In this document: in pieces, positions 19,089-27,460 of the stretch
Position numbering within the stretch: the first letter of the stretch is position 1
Layout: each line of letters begins with the position of its first letter
Origin: an uncultured Gammaproteobacteria bacterium
GTDB taxonomy: Bacteria > Pseudomonadota > Gammaproteobacteria > HK1
Reading direction: 5' to 3'
DNA length: 64,000 bases
NCBI GenBank assembly: GCA_947258715.1
Contig: CAMYJH010000001.1
Span: 1-64,000 of the forward strand
Translations under genes and position numbers: made by a program
The notes under the pieces: generated by a model
Told to the model about the DNA's origin: nothing
Seen by the model: only the letters and a program-made list of their open reading frames with translations
Database searches by the model: none

Positions 19089-21761
19089 ATGGCTGCACTA
19101 CCCCAGATTACCGAAGTCGATCGCGAAGAAACCGATGAGTGGATCGAGTCACTCAACGCGGTCATTCAAAGCGACGGCATCGAGCGAGCGCACTATCTGC
19201 TCGAGATGCTTATCGACGAGGCAAGGCGCGCCGGCGCGAATCTGCCCTACTCCGCCAACACCGCGTACCTGAACACGATTCCGGAGTCCCGCGAGGAACA
19301 CACCCCGGGCGATCCGGCCATTGAGTGGCGCATACGGTCACTCATCCGCTGGAACGCCATCGCCATGGTGGTGCAGGCGAACCGGCAGTCCAGCGAGCTC
19401 GGCGGGCATATCGCCAGCTTCGCATCCTCGGCGACTCTCTACGACGTCGGCTTCAATCACTTTTGGCACGCGCCGAGCGAGAAGCACGGCGGCGACATGA
19501 TCTTCATTCAGGGACACTCAGCGCCGGGAATCTACGCACGGGCGTTTCTGGAGGGGCGTATTACCGAAGACCGGCTGCACAAGTTCCGCCAGGAAGTGGA
19601 CGGCGGCGGCCTGTCGTCCTACCCGCACCCCTGGCTGATGCCGGATTTCTGGCAGTTTCCCACGGTATCCATGGGGCTTGGCCCGATTATGGCCATCTAC
19701 CAGGCCCGATTCATGAAATACCTGCACAACCGCGGCTTGGTGGACACCGATGGGCGCAAAGTCTGGGCCTTCATGGGCGACGGCGAGATGGATGAGCCGG
19801 AATCCCTGGGCGCCATCACGCTGGCGTCGCGTGAGAACCTCGACAATCTGATTTTCGTCGTGAACTGCAATCTGCAGCGCCTCGACGGACCGGTGCGCGG
19901 CAACGGAAAGATCATCCAGGAACTCGAAGCGGCCTTCCGAGGCGCCGGCTGGAACGTGATCAAGGTGGTTTGGGGCTCCTACTGGGATCCGCTGATCCAG
20001 CGCGATACCAAAGGGTTGCTGCGCAAACGCATGGAAGAAGCGGTGGACGGCCTGTACCAGGCGTGTAAGGCCAAGGGCGGAGCGTATACGCGCGAGCACT
20101 TTTTCGGCGCCTACCCCGAGCTCAAACAGATGGTGTCTAACCTCTCCGACGACGACATCTGGCGTCTGAATCGAGGTGGACACGATCCGCACAAGGTTTA
20201 CGCCGCTTACGCCGAAGCAGTAAAGCATCAGGGGCAACCCACAGTGATTCTGGCCAAGACGGTCAAAGGCTACGGCATGGGCGAAGCCGGAGAAGGCCAG
20301 AACATCACCCACCAGCAGAAAAAGATGGGCGAGGAAGCGCTCAAGGCATTTCGCGACCGCTTCAACATTCCCATATCCGACGACGCCATTGCCGACGCGC
20401 CGTTTTATCGACCCGAGGAAGACAGCCCGGAGGTCACATACCTACGAGATCGTCGCAAAGCGCTGGGGGGATTCCTCCCACAGCGGCGCAAAGAGGCGAC
20501 GCCTGTGGAAGTGCCGGGTCTTGACGCCTTCGAAGGTCAGCTCAAAGGCACCGGCGACCGGGAGATTTCTACCACCATGGCGTTCGTACGCATTCTCACC
20601 GCGCTTACCCGCGATAAGAAAATCGGCAAGTACGTGGTGCCCATCGTTCCCGACGAAGCGCGCACCTTCGGCATGGAGGGCCTGTTCCGTCAGCTCGGCA
20701 TCTACGCGCCCCACGGCCAGCTCTATGAGCCGATGGATGCAGACCAGCTGATGTACTACCGGGAAGACAAGAAAGGACAGGTGCTGGAAGAGGGCATCAA
20801 CGAGGCGGGCGCGATTTCGTCCTGGATTGCCGCGGGCACCGCATACAGCAATCACGGCCTGGGCATGATTCCCTTCTACATCTTCTACTCCATGTTTGGA
20901 TTTCAGCGGGTGGGCGATCTCGCCTGGGCCGCGGCGGACATGCAGGCGCGCGGCTTCCTGGTGGGCGGCACCGCTGGACGCACCACGTTGGCTGGCGAAG
21001 GGCTGCAGCACGACGACGGACACAGCCATTTGTTCTCGGCCAACATTCCCAACTGCGTTTCCTATGACCCGACCTTCTCTTACGAGCTCGCGGTCATCAT
21101 TCAGGACGGCTTGAAAAGAATGTTCAAGGATCAAGAGGGCATCTTCTATTACCTGACCGTGATGAACGAGAACTACATCCACCCGGACATGCCCAAGGGC
21201 GCGGAAGAAGGCATCCTCAAGGGCATGTACCTGTTGCAGGAGGCCGAAAAAAAGAAGAAGGATCAGCCCGTGGCGCAGCTGATGGGTTGCGGCACCATCC
21301 TTCGCGAGGTCATCGAGGCCGCAAAGCTGTTGAAGGAGGACTTCGGCGTAGCGGCGGACGTCTGGAGCGCCACCTCTTTTACCGAGCTCAGGCGAGATGG
21401 CGTGGACGCTCAGCGCTGGAACATGCTGCACCCGGACAAGAAACCGAGAATGAGCTACGTGGAGCAGTGCCTGGCCGATCGAAAAGGTCCAGTGGTTGCT
21501 GCGTCGGACTATGTGCGGCTGTTCGCGGATCAGATCCGGAGTTTCGTGCCGCGGCGCTATGTCACTCTGGGCACCGACGGCTTTGGACGCAGCGACGTGC
21601 GCAAACAGCTGAGGAAATTCTTCGAGGTGGATCGCCATTACGTCGCCGTGGCTGCGCTGAATGCGCTTGCCGATGACGGCGTGATCCCGGCGAAGAAAGT
21701 AAGCGATGCCATCAAGAAATACGGTATCGATCCCGAAAAACCCAATCCGATTACCGTCTAG
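19089..21761 (+). CDS. aceE: Pyruvate dehydrogenase E1 component
   Basis: It is the thiamine-diphosphate-dependent decarboxylase of the pyruvate dehydrogenase complex, homodimeric type. The 890-residue product (E. coli 887) has SANTAYLNTI, GGHIASFASSATLYDVGFNHFW, the ThDP motif MGDGEMDEPES with NCNLQRLDGPVRGNGKI, and the transketolase C-terminal region. ATG at 19089 is preferred over 19083 because GCGAGG lies 6 bases before it, whereas 19083 directly abuts that sequence. It is followed by aceF after 26 bases. Confidence 0.97.
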   Translation: MAALPQITEVDREETDEWIESLNAVIQSDGIERAHYLLEMLIDEARRAGANLPYSANTAYLNTIPESREEHTPGDPAIEWRIRSLIRWNAIAMVVQANRQSSELGGHIASFASSATLYDVGFNHFWHAPSEKHGGDMIFIQGHSAPGIYARAFLEGRITEDRLHKFRQEVDGGGLSSYPHPWLMPDFWQFPTVSMGLGPIMAIYQARFMKYLHNRGLVDTDGRKVWAFMGDGEMDEPESLGAITLASRENLDNLIFVVNCNLQRLDGPVRGNGKIIQELEAAFRGAGWNVIKVVWGSYWDPLIQRDTKGLLRKRMEEAVDGLYQACKAKGGAYTREHFFGAYPELKQMVSNLSDDDIWRLNRGGHDPHKVYAAYAEAVKHQGQPTVILAKTVKGYGMGEAGEGQNITHQQKKMGEEALKAFRDRFNIPISDDAIADAPFYRPEEDSPEVTYLRDRRKALGGFLPQRRKEATPVEVPGLDAFEGQLKGTGDREISTTMAFVRILTALTRDKKIGKYVVPIVPDEARTFGMEGLFRQLGIYAPHGQLYEPMDADQLMYYREDKKGQVLEEGINEAGAISSWIAAGTAYSNHGLGMIPFYIFYSMFGFQRVGDLAWAAADMQARGFLVGGTAGRTTLAGEGLQHDDGHSHLFSANIPNCVSYDPTFSYELAVIIQDGLKRMFKDQEGIFYYLTVMNENYIHPDMPKGAEEGILKGMYLLQEAEKKKKDQPVAQLMGCGTILREVIEAAKLLKEDFGVAADVWSATSFTELRRDGVDAQRWNMLHPDKKPRMSYVEQCLADRKGPVVAASDYVRLFADQIRSFVPRRYVTLGTDGFGRSDVRKQLRKFFEVDRHYVAVAALNALADDGVIPAKKVSDAIKKYGIDPEKPNPITV

Positions 21762-21787
21762 CGGGATGAAAAAGGGAGACTGAGGTC

Positions 21788-23467
21788 GTGGCATCAACAA
21801 CAAAGGTCGTCGTACCGGATATCGGGGACTTTGACGACGTTCCCATCATAGAGGTGCTGGTGCATAAGGGTGATCGGGTGAGCGCGGAGGACCCGCTCAT
21901 TACCTTGGAAAGCGACAAGGCCACCATGGATGTGCCTGCACCGCAGGCGGGCGTAGTCAAAGAGATCAAGGTCTCCGTCGGAGACAAGGTGTCCGAGGGA
22001 ACGGACATTCTGGTACTGGAAGTCGATGGCGAAGCGTCCCGCCCGGCGGGCGGCAACGGTGCCAGCCAGCAGGCGGCTCCGGCGGAGAGTGACGAACAAG
22101 CGCCGCAGGCGGAAAAAGTAGCGGCGCCGGCCAAGGAAGCTACGGGCGGCGACACGCGCACCGAAGAGGTGCGGGTGCCCGACATCGGCGACTTCAGCGA
22201 CGTGCCGATCATCGAAGTGCTGGTCAAAGCCGGCGATTCGTTGAGGGAAGAGGATGCGCTGGTCACGCTTGAAAGCGACAAGGCCACCATGGACGTGCCA
22301 TCGCCCCATGCGGGAACGGTGACAGAGCTCAAGGTCGCGGTTGGAGATAAGGTGTCCGAAGGCACGCTCATTCTCACCATGGAGGTGGGCGGAGCGGCAG
22401 CGGAAGAAAGCAAGTCCGCAAAGAAAAAAGCGGACGAGGCGCCCGAACATAAAGCGGAAGCGCCGCCGAAAGCGGCCGATCAAGCTGCGCCGGCCACGGC
22501 CGCCGAGGCGACGTCACGGCCCTCGCCTACGGCAGCAATCTCCAGCGATGCGCCGGCGCCCAGGTCCACTTTTCACGCTACTCCGGCGGTGCGTCGTTTC
22601 GCCCGCGAGCTCGGCGTGGACCTTTCCGGAGTCCGCGGCACCGGTCGAAAAGGTCGAATACTCAAAGAAGACGTCAAGAAATTCGTCAAAGAAGCGCTTG
22701 CGAGGCCCGCGGGAGCGCCAGCGGCCGGCGGCGGAATCGAGCCGATCCCGGCGGTGGATTTCTCCAAGTTCGGCGAAGTGGAAACGCGTCCGCTACCCCG
22801 AATCAAAAAAATCTCGGGTCCCCATCTTCACCGCGCTTGGCTCAACGTCCCTCACGTTACCCATCACGATGAGGCCGACGTCACCGAACTGGAAGACTTT
22901 CGTAAATCGCTCAAGGCCGAAGCCGAGAAGAAAGGCGCGCGAATCACCGCGCTTGCCTTTATCACCAAGGCGGTGGCGGCGGCGCTGGCGGAGTTTCCAA
23001 GCTTCAACGTGTCACTCACGCCGAACGGTGAAAGTCTCGTCTACAAGAAATACTTTCACATCGGAATCGCCATGGACACGCCTAACGGACTGGTCGTTCC
23101 GGTGCTGCGCGACGTGGAAAAGAAAGGCATCATCGAGCTCGCTCTGGAAATGGGAGAGGTAAGCGGCCGCGCGCGGGAAGGCAAGCTCAAACCCAGCGAA
23201 ATGCAGGGCGGCTGCATGAGCATCTCCAGTCTCGGCGGCATCGGCGGCACCGCCTTCACGCCCATCGTCAATGCCCCCGAAGTGGCCATCCTAGGAGTCA
23301 CGCGTTCGCGCATGGCGCCGGTATGGAACGGCAAAGAGTTCGCGCCGCGACTGATGCAGCCTCTGGATCTCTCCTACGACCACCGGGTCATCGACGGCGC
23401 TGCAGCCGCGCGCTTCATGGCGTACCTCTGCGGCTTGTTGAGTGATGTGAGGAGGCTACTTCTCTAA
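21788..23467 (+). CDS. aceF: Dihydrolipoyl acetyltransferase, two lipoyl domains
   Basis: This E2 core protein passes the acetyl group from lipoyl arms to CoA. The 559-residue product has two N-terminal lipoyl domains, each with the modified Lys in ESDKATMDVP (about residues 40 and 163), Ala/Pro/Lys/Glu-rich linkers, a peripheral subunit-binding domain (ATPAVRRFARELGVDLSGV, about 260-300), and the catalytic acyltransferase domain with DHRVIDG near the C-terminus. The start is GTG at 21788 with GGGAGA upstream. It ends in DVRRLLL like relatives. Lpd, 150 bases downstream, carries a third lipoyl domain. Confidence 0.97.
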   Translation: MASTTKVVVPDIGDFDDVPIIEVLVHKGDRVSAEDPLITLESDKATMDVPAPQAGVVKEIKVSVGDKVSEGTDILVLEVDGEASRPAGGNGASQQAAPAESDEQAPQAEKVAAPAKEATGGDTRTEEVRVPDIGDFSDVPIIEVLVKAGDSLREEDALVTLESDKATMDVPSPHAGTVTELKVAVGDKVSEGTLILTMEVGGAAAEESKSAKKKADEAPEHKAEAPPKAADQAAPATAAEATSRPSPTAAISSDAPAPRSTFHATPAVRRFARELGVDLSGVRGTGRKGRILKEDVKKFVKEALARPAGAPAAGGGIEPIPAVDFSKFGEVETRPLPRIKKISGPHLHRAWLNVPHVTHHDEADVTELEDFRKSLKAEAEKKGARITALAFITKAVAAALAEFPSFNVSLTPNGESLVYKKYFHIGIAMDTPNGLVVPVLRDVEKKGIIELALEMGEVSGRAREGKLKPSEMQGGCMSISSLGGIGGTAFTPIVNAPEVAILGVTRSRMAPVWNGKEFAPRLMQPLDLSYDHRVIDGAAAARFMAYLCGLLSDVRRLLL

Positions 23468-23470
23468 GAA

Positions 23471-23547
23471 TATGGTAGATCGCAATTGGGATCGGCATCG
23501 CGACCGAGTATTTCCCATCTGCCATCTGCTACCTACCAGCTACGACC
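23471..23547. repeat. Heptad element D (aceF/lpd spacer), one arm degenerate
   Basis: The reverse complement of 23513-23547 is five 7-base units: GGTCGTA, GCTGGTA, GGTAGCA, GATGGCA and GATGGGA. The opposite arm is reduced to TATGGTA and GATCGCA (23471-23484), starting 4 bases after the aceF stop. The unit type matches element C (GATGGTA). It lies inside what should be an aceF-lpd operon. Confidence 0.6.
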
Positions 23548-23618
23548 CAGCCTATGCCAGTTTGCTTTAACTGAAGGCAGCGACCTTAGTCCCACACTTC
23601 CGTCATTAAGGACCAACC

Positions 23619-25403
23619 ATGCCCCAAAACATTGAAATAAAGGTTCCCGACATCGGCGACTTCAAAGATGTCGAGATCATCGAGGTGCTCGTGTCCGGCG
23701 GAGATTCAGTGGATATCGAGCAGCCGCTCATCACCCTGGAAAGCGACAAGGCCACCATGGATGTGCCCAGCACTCATGCCGGTACGGTCAAACAAATGCA
23801 CGTTAACGTCGGCGATCGGGTTTCACAGGGGTCGGTAATCGCGACCCTGGAAGAGGCGGAGGCCAAAGCAGCCGAAGCACGGGAGAAAAAAGACGGAGAA
23901 GAAATTGCCAAACGTAACGGTGGCGGCGACAGCAGCGCGCCGGCGCGGGCCGCAGGCCCTGCCGCCGCCGCAGGCGAGATGGCGAAAAGCGGGGACATCC
24001 ATGCCCAGGTCGTGGTGCTTGGTGCTGGACCGGGCGGTTATACCGCTGCATTTCGCGCCGCGGACCTCGGCCTCAAAACCGTGCTGGTCGAGCGCTATCC
24101 GACGCTCGGCGGTGTCTGTCTCAATGTGGGCTGCATTCCGTCTAAAGCGTTGCTGCATACGGCGGAAGTGGTGACCGCAGTTCAGGCCATGGCCGACCAC
24201 GGGGTCAGCTACGGCGATCCCAAGTTCGACATCAAGAAGCTGGCGGGCTGGAAGGAAAAGGTCGTAGGGCAACTCACCAAGGGTCTTGCCGGGCTTGCCA
24301 GGCAGCGCAAGGTGGAGGTGGTTCAGGGGGTGGGTAAGTTTGAATCTCCGAACCTCATGAGCGTGGAGAGCAAAGACGGAACTAAAACAATTTCATTCGA
24401 CTTCGCTATTGTCGCCGCGGGATCCCAGGCTACGGAAATCCCTTCATTTCCCAACGACGATCCTAGAATGATGGATTCTACCGATGCGCTGGTGCTCGAG
24501 GAGATTCCGAAACGTCTGCTTGTAATCGGCGGCGGTATCATCGGGCTGGAAATGGCAACCGTGTACCACGCCCTAGGATCCAAGGTTACGGTGGTGGAGC
24601 TACTCGACGGACTCATTCCCGGCTGCGACCGCGATCTGGTCAAACCGCTACAAAAGCGGATCGAGAAACAATACGAAGCCATTTACATCAGCACCAAGGT
24701 AACCGGCATCGAAGCAAAGAAGAATGCGCTGGTTGCCAGATTCGAAGGCGACAAAGCGCCCGCGTCGGCAGAATTCGATCGCATACTCGTTGCGGTTGGG
24801 CGCCGTCCCAACGGGAACAAGATCGGCGCCGACAAGGCAGGGATCAAAGTCGACGACTTCGGCTTCATTCCCGCCGATCGCCAGCAACGCACCAACGTGC
24901 CGCACATCTTCGCCATAGGCGACATCGCCGGCCAGCCCATGCTTGCTCATAAGGCCACCCATGAAGGCAAAGTGGCGGCGGAAGTTGCGGCGGGAGAAAA
25001 GTCCAGCTTCGATGCGCTCACTATTCCCTCCGTGGCTTACACCGATCCGGAGGTGGCCTGGACGGGGTTGAGCGAGGACGAGGCCAAAAAACAGAACATC
25101 GAATACGACAAGGCCTCGTTTCCCTGGGCCGCCAGCGGGAGATCCTTAGGGATGGGACGAAACGAAGGATTGACCAAGGTGATGTTCGATAAAGAGAGTG
25201 GCCGCATTATCGGCGCGGGCATCGTCGGTCCCCACGCCGGGGATTTGATTGCCGAGGCAACGCTGGCAATCGAGATGGGCGCCGATGCGCCGGATATCGG
25301 ACTCACCATACATCCTCACCCGACGCTTTCTGAAACCTTCAACTTTGCGGCCGAGATGGTCGAGGGAACGATTACGGATTTGTATGTGCCGAAGAAGAAG
25401 TAA
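23619..25403 (+). CDS. lpd: Dihydrolipoyl dehydrogenase with N-terminal lipoyl domain
   Basis: This is the E3 flavoenzyme that reoxidises dihydrolipoamide with NAD. The 594-residue product begins with a full lipoyl domain (VPDIGDFKDVEIIEVLV, ESDKATMDVP) and a Glu/Lys/Ala linker to about residue 125. The flavoprotein follows: FAD motif VVLGAGPGGYTAAFRAADLG, redox pair GGVCLNVGCIPSK, NAD motif VIGGGIIGLEMATVYHALG, second FAD motif IFAIGDIAGQPMLAHKA and the catalytic HPHPTLSE. This lipoyl-E3 fusion is known in Neisseria, Ralstonia and others. Confidence 0.97.
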   Translation: MPQNIEIKVPDIGDFKDVEIIEVLVSGGDSVDIEQPLITLESDKATMDVPSTHAGTVKQMHVNVGDRVSQGSVIATLEEAEAKAAEAREKKDGEEIAKRNGGGDSSAPARAAGPAAAAGEMAKSGDIHAQVVVLGAGPGGYTAAFRAADLGLKTVLVERYPTLGGVCLNVGCIPSKALLHTAEVVTAVQAMADHGVSYGDPKFDIKKLAGWKEKVVGQLTKGLAGLARQRKVEVVQGVGKFESPNLMSVESKDGTKTISFDFAIVAAGSQATEIPSFPNDDPRMMDSTDALVLEEIPKRLLVIGGGIIGLEMATVYHALGSKVTVVELLDGLIPGCDRDLVKPLQKRIEKQYEAIYISTKVTGIEAKKNALVARFEGDKAPASAEFDRILVAVGRRPNGNKIGADKAGIKVDDFGFIPADRQQRTNVPHIFAIGDIAGQPMLAHKATHEGKVAAEVAAGEKSSFDALTIPSVAYTDPEVAWTGLSEDEAKKQNIEYDKASFPWAASGRSLGMGRNEGLTKVMFDKESGRIIGAGIVGPHAGDLIAEATLAIEMGADAPDIGLTIHPHPTLSETFNFAAEMVEGTITDLYVPKKK

Positions 25404-25407
25404 GAAA

Positions 25408-25525
25408 GCATGTGGTATGTAGTATGTAGGGAAAATGGTGATTCAGAATTCCGCTCCGGTCGTGGCTTTGAGTAAGTCGGCCAACTGAACGATCGGCACG
25501 AAATTACATCCCACACACTACATAA
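25408..25525. repeat. Heptad inverted-repeat element B (lpd/ybfF spacer)
   Basis: The left arm (25408-25428) is GCATGTG, GTATGTA and GTATGTA followed by GGGA; the reverse complement of the right arm (25505-25525) is TTATGTA, GTGTGTG and GGATGTA. The left arm starts 5 bases after the lpd stop codon, and the right arm ends 3 bases before the start of the next gene, so the element fills the spacer exactly. Confidence 0.7.
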
Positions 25526-25528
25526 CTC

Positions 25529-26308
25529 ATGCCCCTTCCCCTGCACCACCAGATCATCGGCGAGGGTCCGCCGCTGATCGTCCTCCACGGGCTGTTCGGT
25601 TCCGGCACCAACTGGCGCTCATTCGCCAGATCGATGGCCGATAGCCGCCAGTTGCACCTGCTCGATCTGCGCAATCACGGCCGCTCGCCTCACGATGATG
25701 AGATGAGCTATCCAGGGATGGTGGCAGACATGTTCGCCTACATGGATCAGCGGTCTCTGCGAACGGCCACCCTGCTGGGTCACAGCATGGGCGGAAAGGT
25801 CGCCATGCTGGCGGCGCTTCAGGCACCCGAGCGGGTTTCGGCCCTGGTGGTGGTCGATATCGCCCCGGTCGCCACGGGCCAGGACCATGCGCCTTACATC
25901 CAGGCGATGCAATCTATTGACCTCGAAGACCTGACCCGGCGGGAGAGCGCTTCGGAAATACTCTCCGATGCCGTTCCGGATGCAGGATTGCGGCAGTTTC
26001 TGCTGCAGAACCTTGAACGCGACGTTAGCGGATTTCGCTGGCGGCTCAATCTGCCGGCGCTGGCGGCGAACATGTCGGCGCTTACTGGATTCCCACTGCA
26101 ACAGGGCAAGGAGCTTTACTGCGGTCCGGCACTGTTCGTTCGCGGGGGAAAATCCGATTATGTCCCTAAGAGCCACTACGACATGATTCGTAAACATTTT
26201 CCCGCCGCGGAAATCCGCACCGTCGGCGGTGCCGGTCACTGGCCCCACTCCGAGAAGCCCCAGGATTTCGCCCAAGCGGTGATCCCCTTTTTGGAAGCGA
26301 CGGGCTGA
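25529..26308 (+). CDS. ybfF: YbfF-like alpha/beta hydrolase
   Basis: It is an esterase of the alpha/beta hydrolase fold, with acyl-ester or thioester substrates in the YbfF group. The 259-residue product has the oxyanion turn LHGLFGSGTNWRS, DLRNHGRS, the nucleophile elbow LLGHSMGGKVAM (Ser about 90), a later acid segment around GGKSDYV, and GAGHWPHSEKP with the catalytic His. There is no signal peptide, so it should be cytoplasmic. Its stop overlaps the start of the next gene (ATG inside TGATGG), so the two are co-translated. Confidence 0.9.
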   Translation: MPLPLHHQIIGEGPPLIVLHGLFGSGTNWRSFARSMADSRQLHLLDLRNHGRSPHDDEMSYPGMVADMFAYMDQRSLRTATLLGHSMGGKVAMLAALQAPERVSALVVVDIAPVATGQDHAPYIQAMQSIDLEDLTRRESASEILSDAVPDAGLRQFLLQNLERDVSGFRWRLNLPALAANMSALTGFPLQQGKELYCGPALFVRGGKSDYVPKSHYDMIRKHFPAAEIRTVGGAGHWPHSEKPQDFAQAVIPFLEATG

Positions 26309-27399
26309 TGGTTGATGGGAGCCGGCGTCCCGAACGGCCGCTGTGGTTGTCTTCCTGCCTTGCCGGTTTCCTGTTGATAGCCGCCTCGGGACCGGCCGCA
26401 CCGCGTCCGGTTGCCTCTTCCGAGCTCTCCGCGCCTTACGAGCTTTCCGCAACTTACCGCAGCGGCAGCCGTTTCATGGGGATCCGGCTCCTAGGCGCCT
26501 TGAGGCTGAAGCCGATACGGGTTGACGGCCAGCCGACGCGGGAGCTTTCGGGGCTGGCCTGGGACGAGGACGAAGAAATTCTTTACGCGCTTTCCGATGG
26601 CGGGACGCTGTTTCATTTCCGGCCTGAGTTCGAAGGGGAGCGGCTGACGGGTCTATCGGGGCTGGCCGGCTACGCCCTGAGGGACCCCGAGGGTCGTTCC
26701 TTGAGCGAAGCGTGGGCGGACAGCGAGGGCCTCACGATGGAGAACGGCGACAACGGCATCCCCGGGGACAGCCAGCTGGTGATTTCCTTCGAGCGCCGGC
26801 CCAGATTGGCGCGGTACTCGACGAAAGGCCGCTTTCTCGAGCCGATAGCCCTGCCGGCGCCCCTTTCCGAGGCGGCCAGCTACGCCTCGGCCAACAAGTC
26901 CCTGGAGTCGGTGACCCGGCACCCGGCTTTCGGCTGGCTCACCGCTCCGGAGTGGCCGATGACCGGAAGCGCGCCAGGGATCGTGGGCATTTGGAGTACC
27001 AGCGGCATTGGCTGGGCGTATCCGCTGCGAGACGTGCCCAACAACGCTCTGGTGGCCATGGAAGCCCTGCGGGACGGCTCCCTGGTAACGCTGGAGCGGG
27101 GGCACGGGCTGTTCTACTCACCCGTGATCATCTCTCTCCGGAGAACCTTCCCCCTTTCTCCCGGGACGCGCCGCCTGGCAGAGGTTTCCACCACTGCGGT
27201 TTTCGACTCGTCCGCTGGCTGGCGGATCGACAATTTCGAGGGCCTCGCGCGGCACCACGGACTGCGTTTCTTCCTCGTCAGCGACGACAACGAAAACGCC
27301 TTGCAGACGACGATTTTGCTCTATCTGGAGATAACCGATCCGCTGCCGACAGACTATCGACCCCCGGAAACGGGCACGGGTCAAGAAAATCGGCATTGA
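26308..27399 (+). CDS. Exported esterase-like-activity-of-phytase family protein
   Basis: The 363-residue product resembles the family called esterase-like activity of phytase: a beta-propeller-like secreted protein with ELSGLAWDEDEEILYALSDGG, an acidic DSEGLT segment, FERRPRLARY, NKSLESVTRHP, and the late motif NFEGLARHHGLRFFLVSDDN. A hydrophobic stretch (WLSSCLAGFLLIAASGPAA) near residues 13-31 suggests a signal peptide. Substrate is unknown, and real phytase activity is not implied. It overlaps the preceding hydrolase gene. Confidence 0.8.
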   Translation: MVDGSRRPERPLWLSSCLAGFLLIAASGPAAPRPVASSELSAPYELSATYRSGSRFMGIRLLGALRLKPIRVDGQPTRELSGLAWDEDEEILYALSDGGTLFHFRPEFEGERLTGLSGLAGYALRDPEGRSLSEAWADSEGLTMENGDNGIPGDSQLVISFERRPRLARYSTKGRFLEPIALPAPLSEAASYASANKSLESVTRHPAFGWLTAPEWPMTGSAPGIVGIWSTSGIGWAYPLRDVPNNALVAMEALRDGSLVTLERGHGLFYSPVIISLRRTFPLSPGTRRLAEVSTTAVFDSSAGWRIDNFEGLARHHGLRFFLVSDDNENALQTTILLYLEITDPLPTDYRPPETGTGQENRH

Positions 27400-27460
27400 A
27401 GTCGCATAAACTCATGTTAGGTTTTTCATTAAGCGCCCGCCGGATCCAGGAAACACGGAT

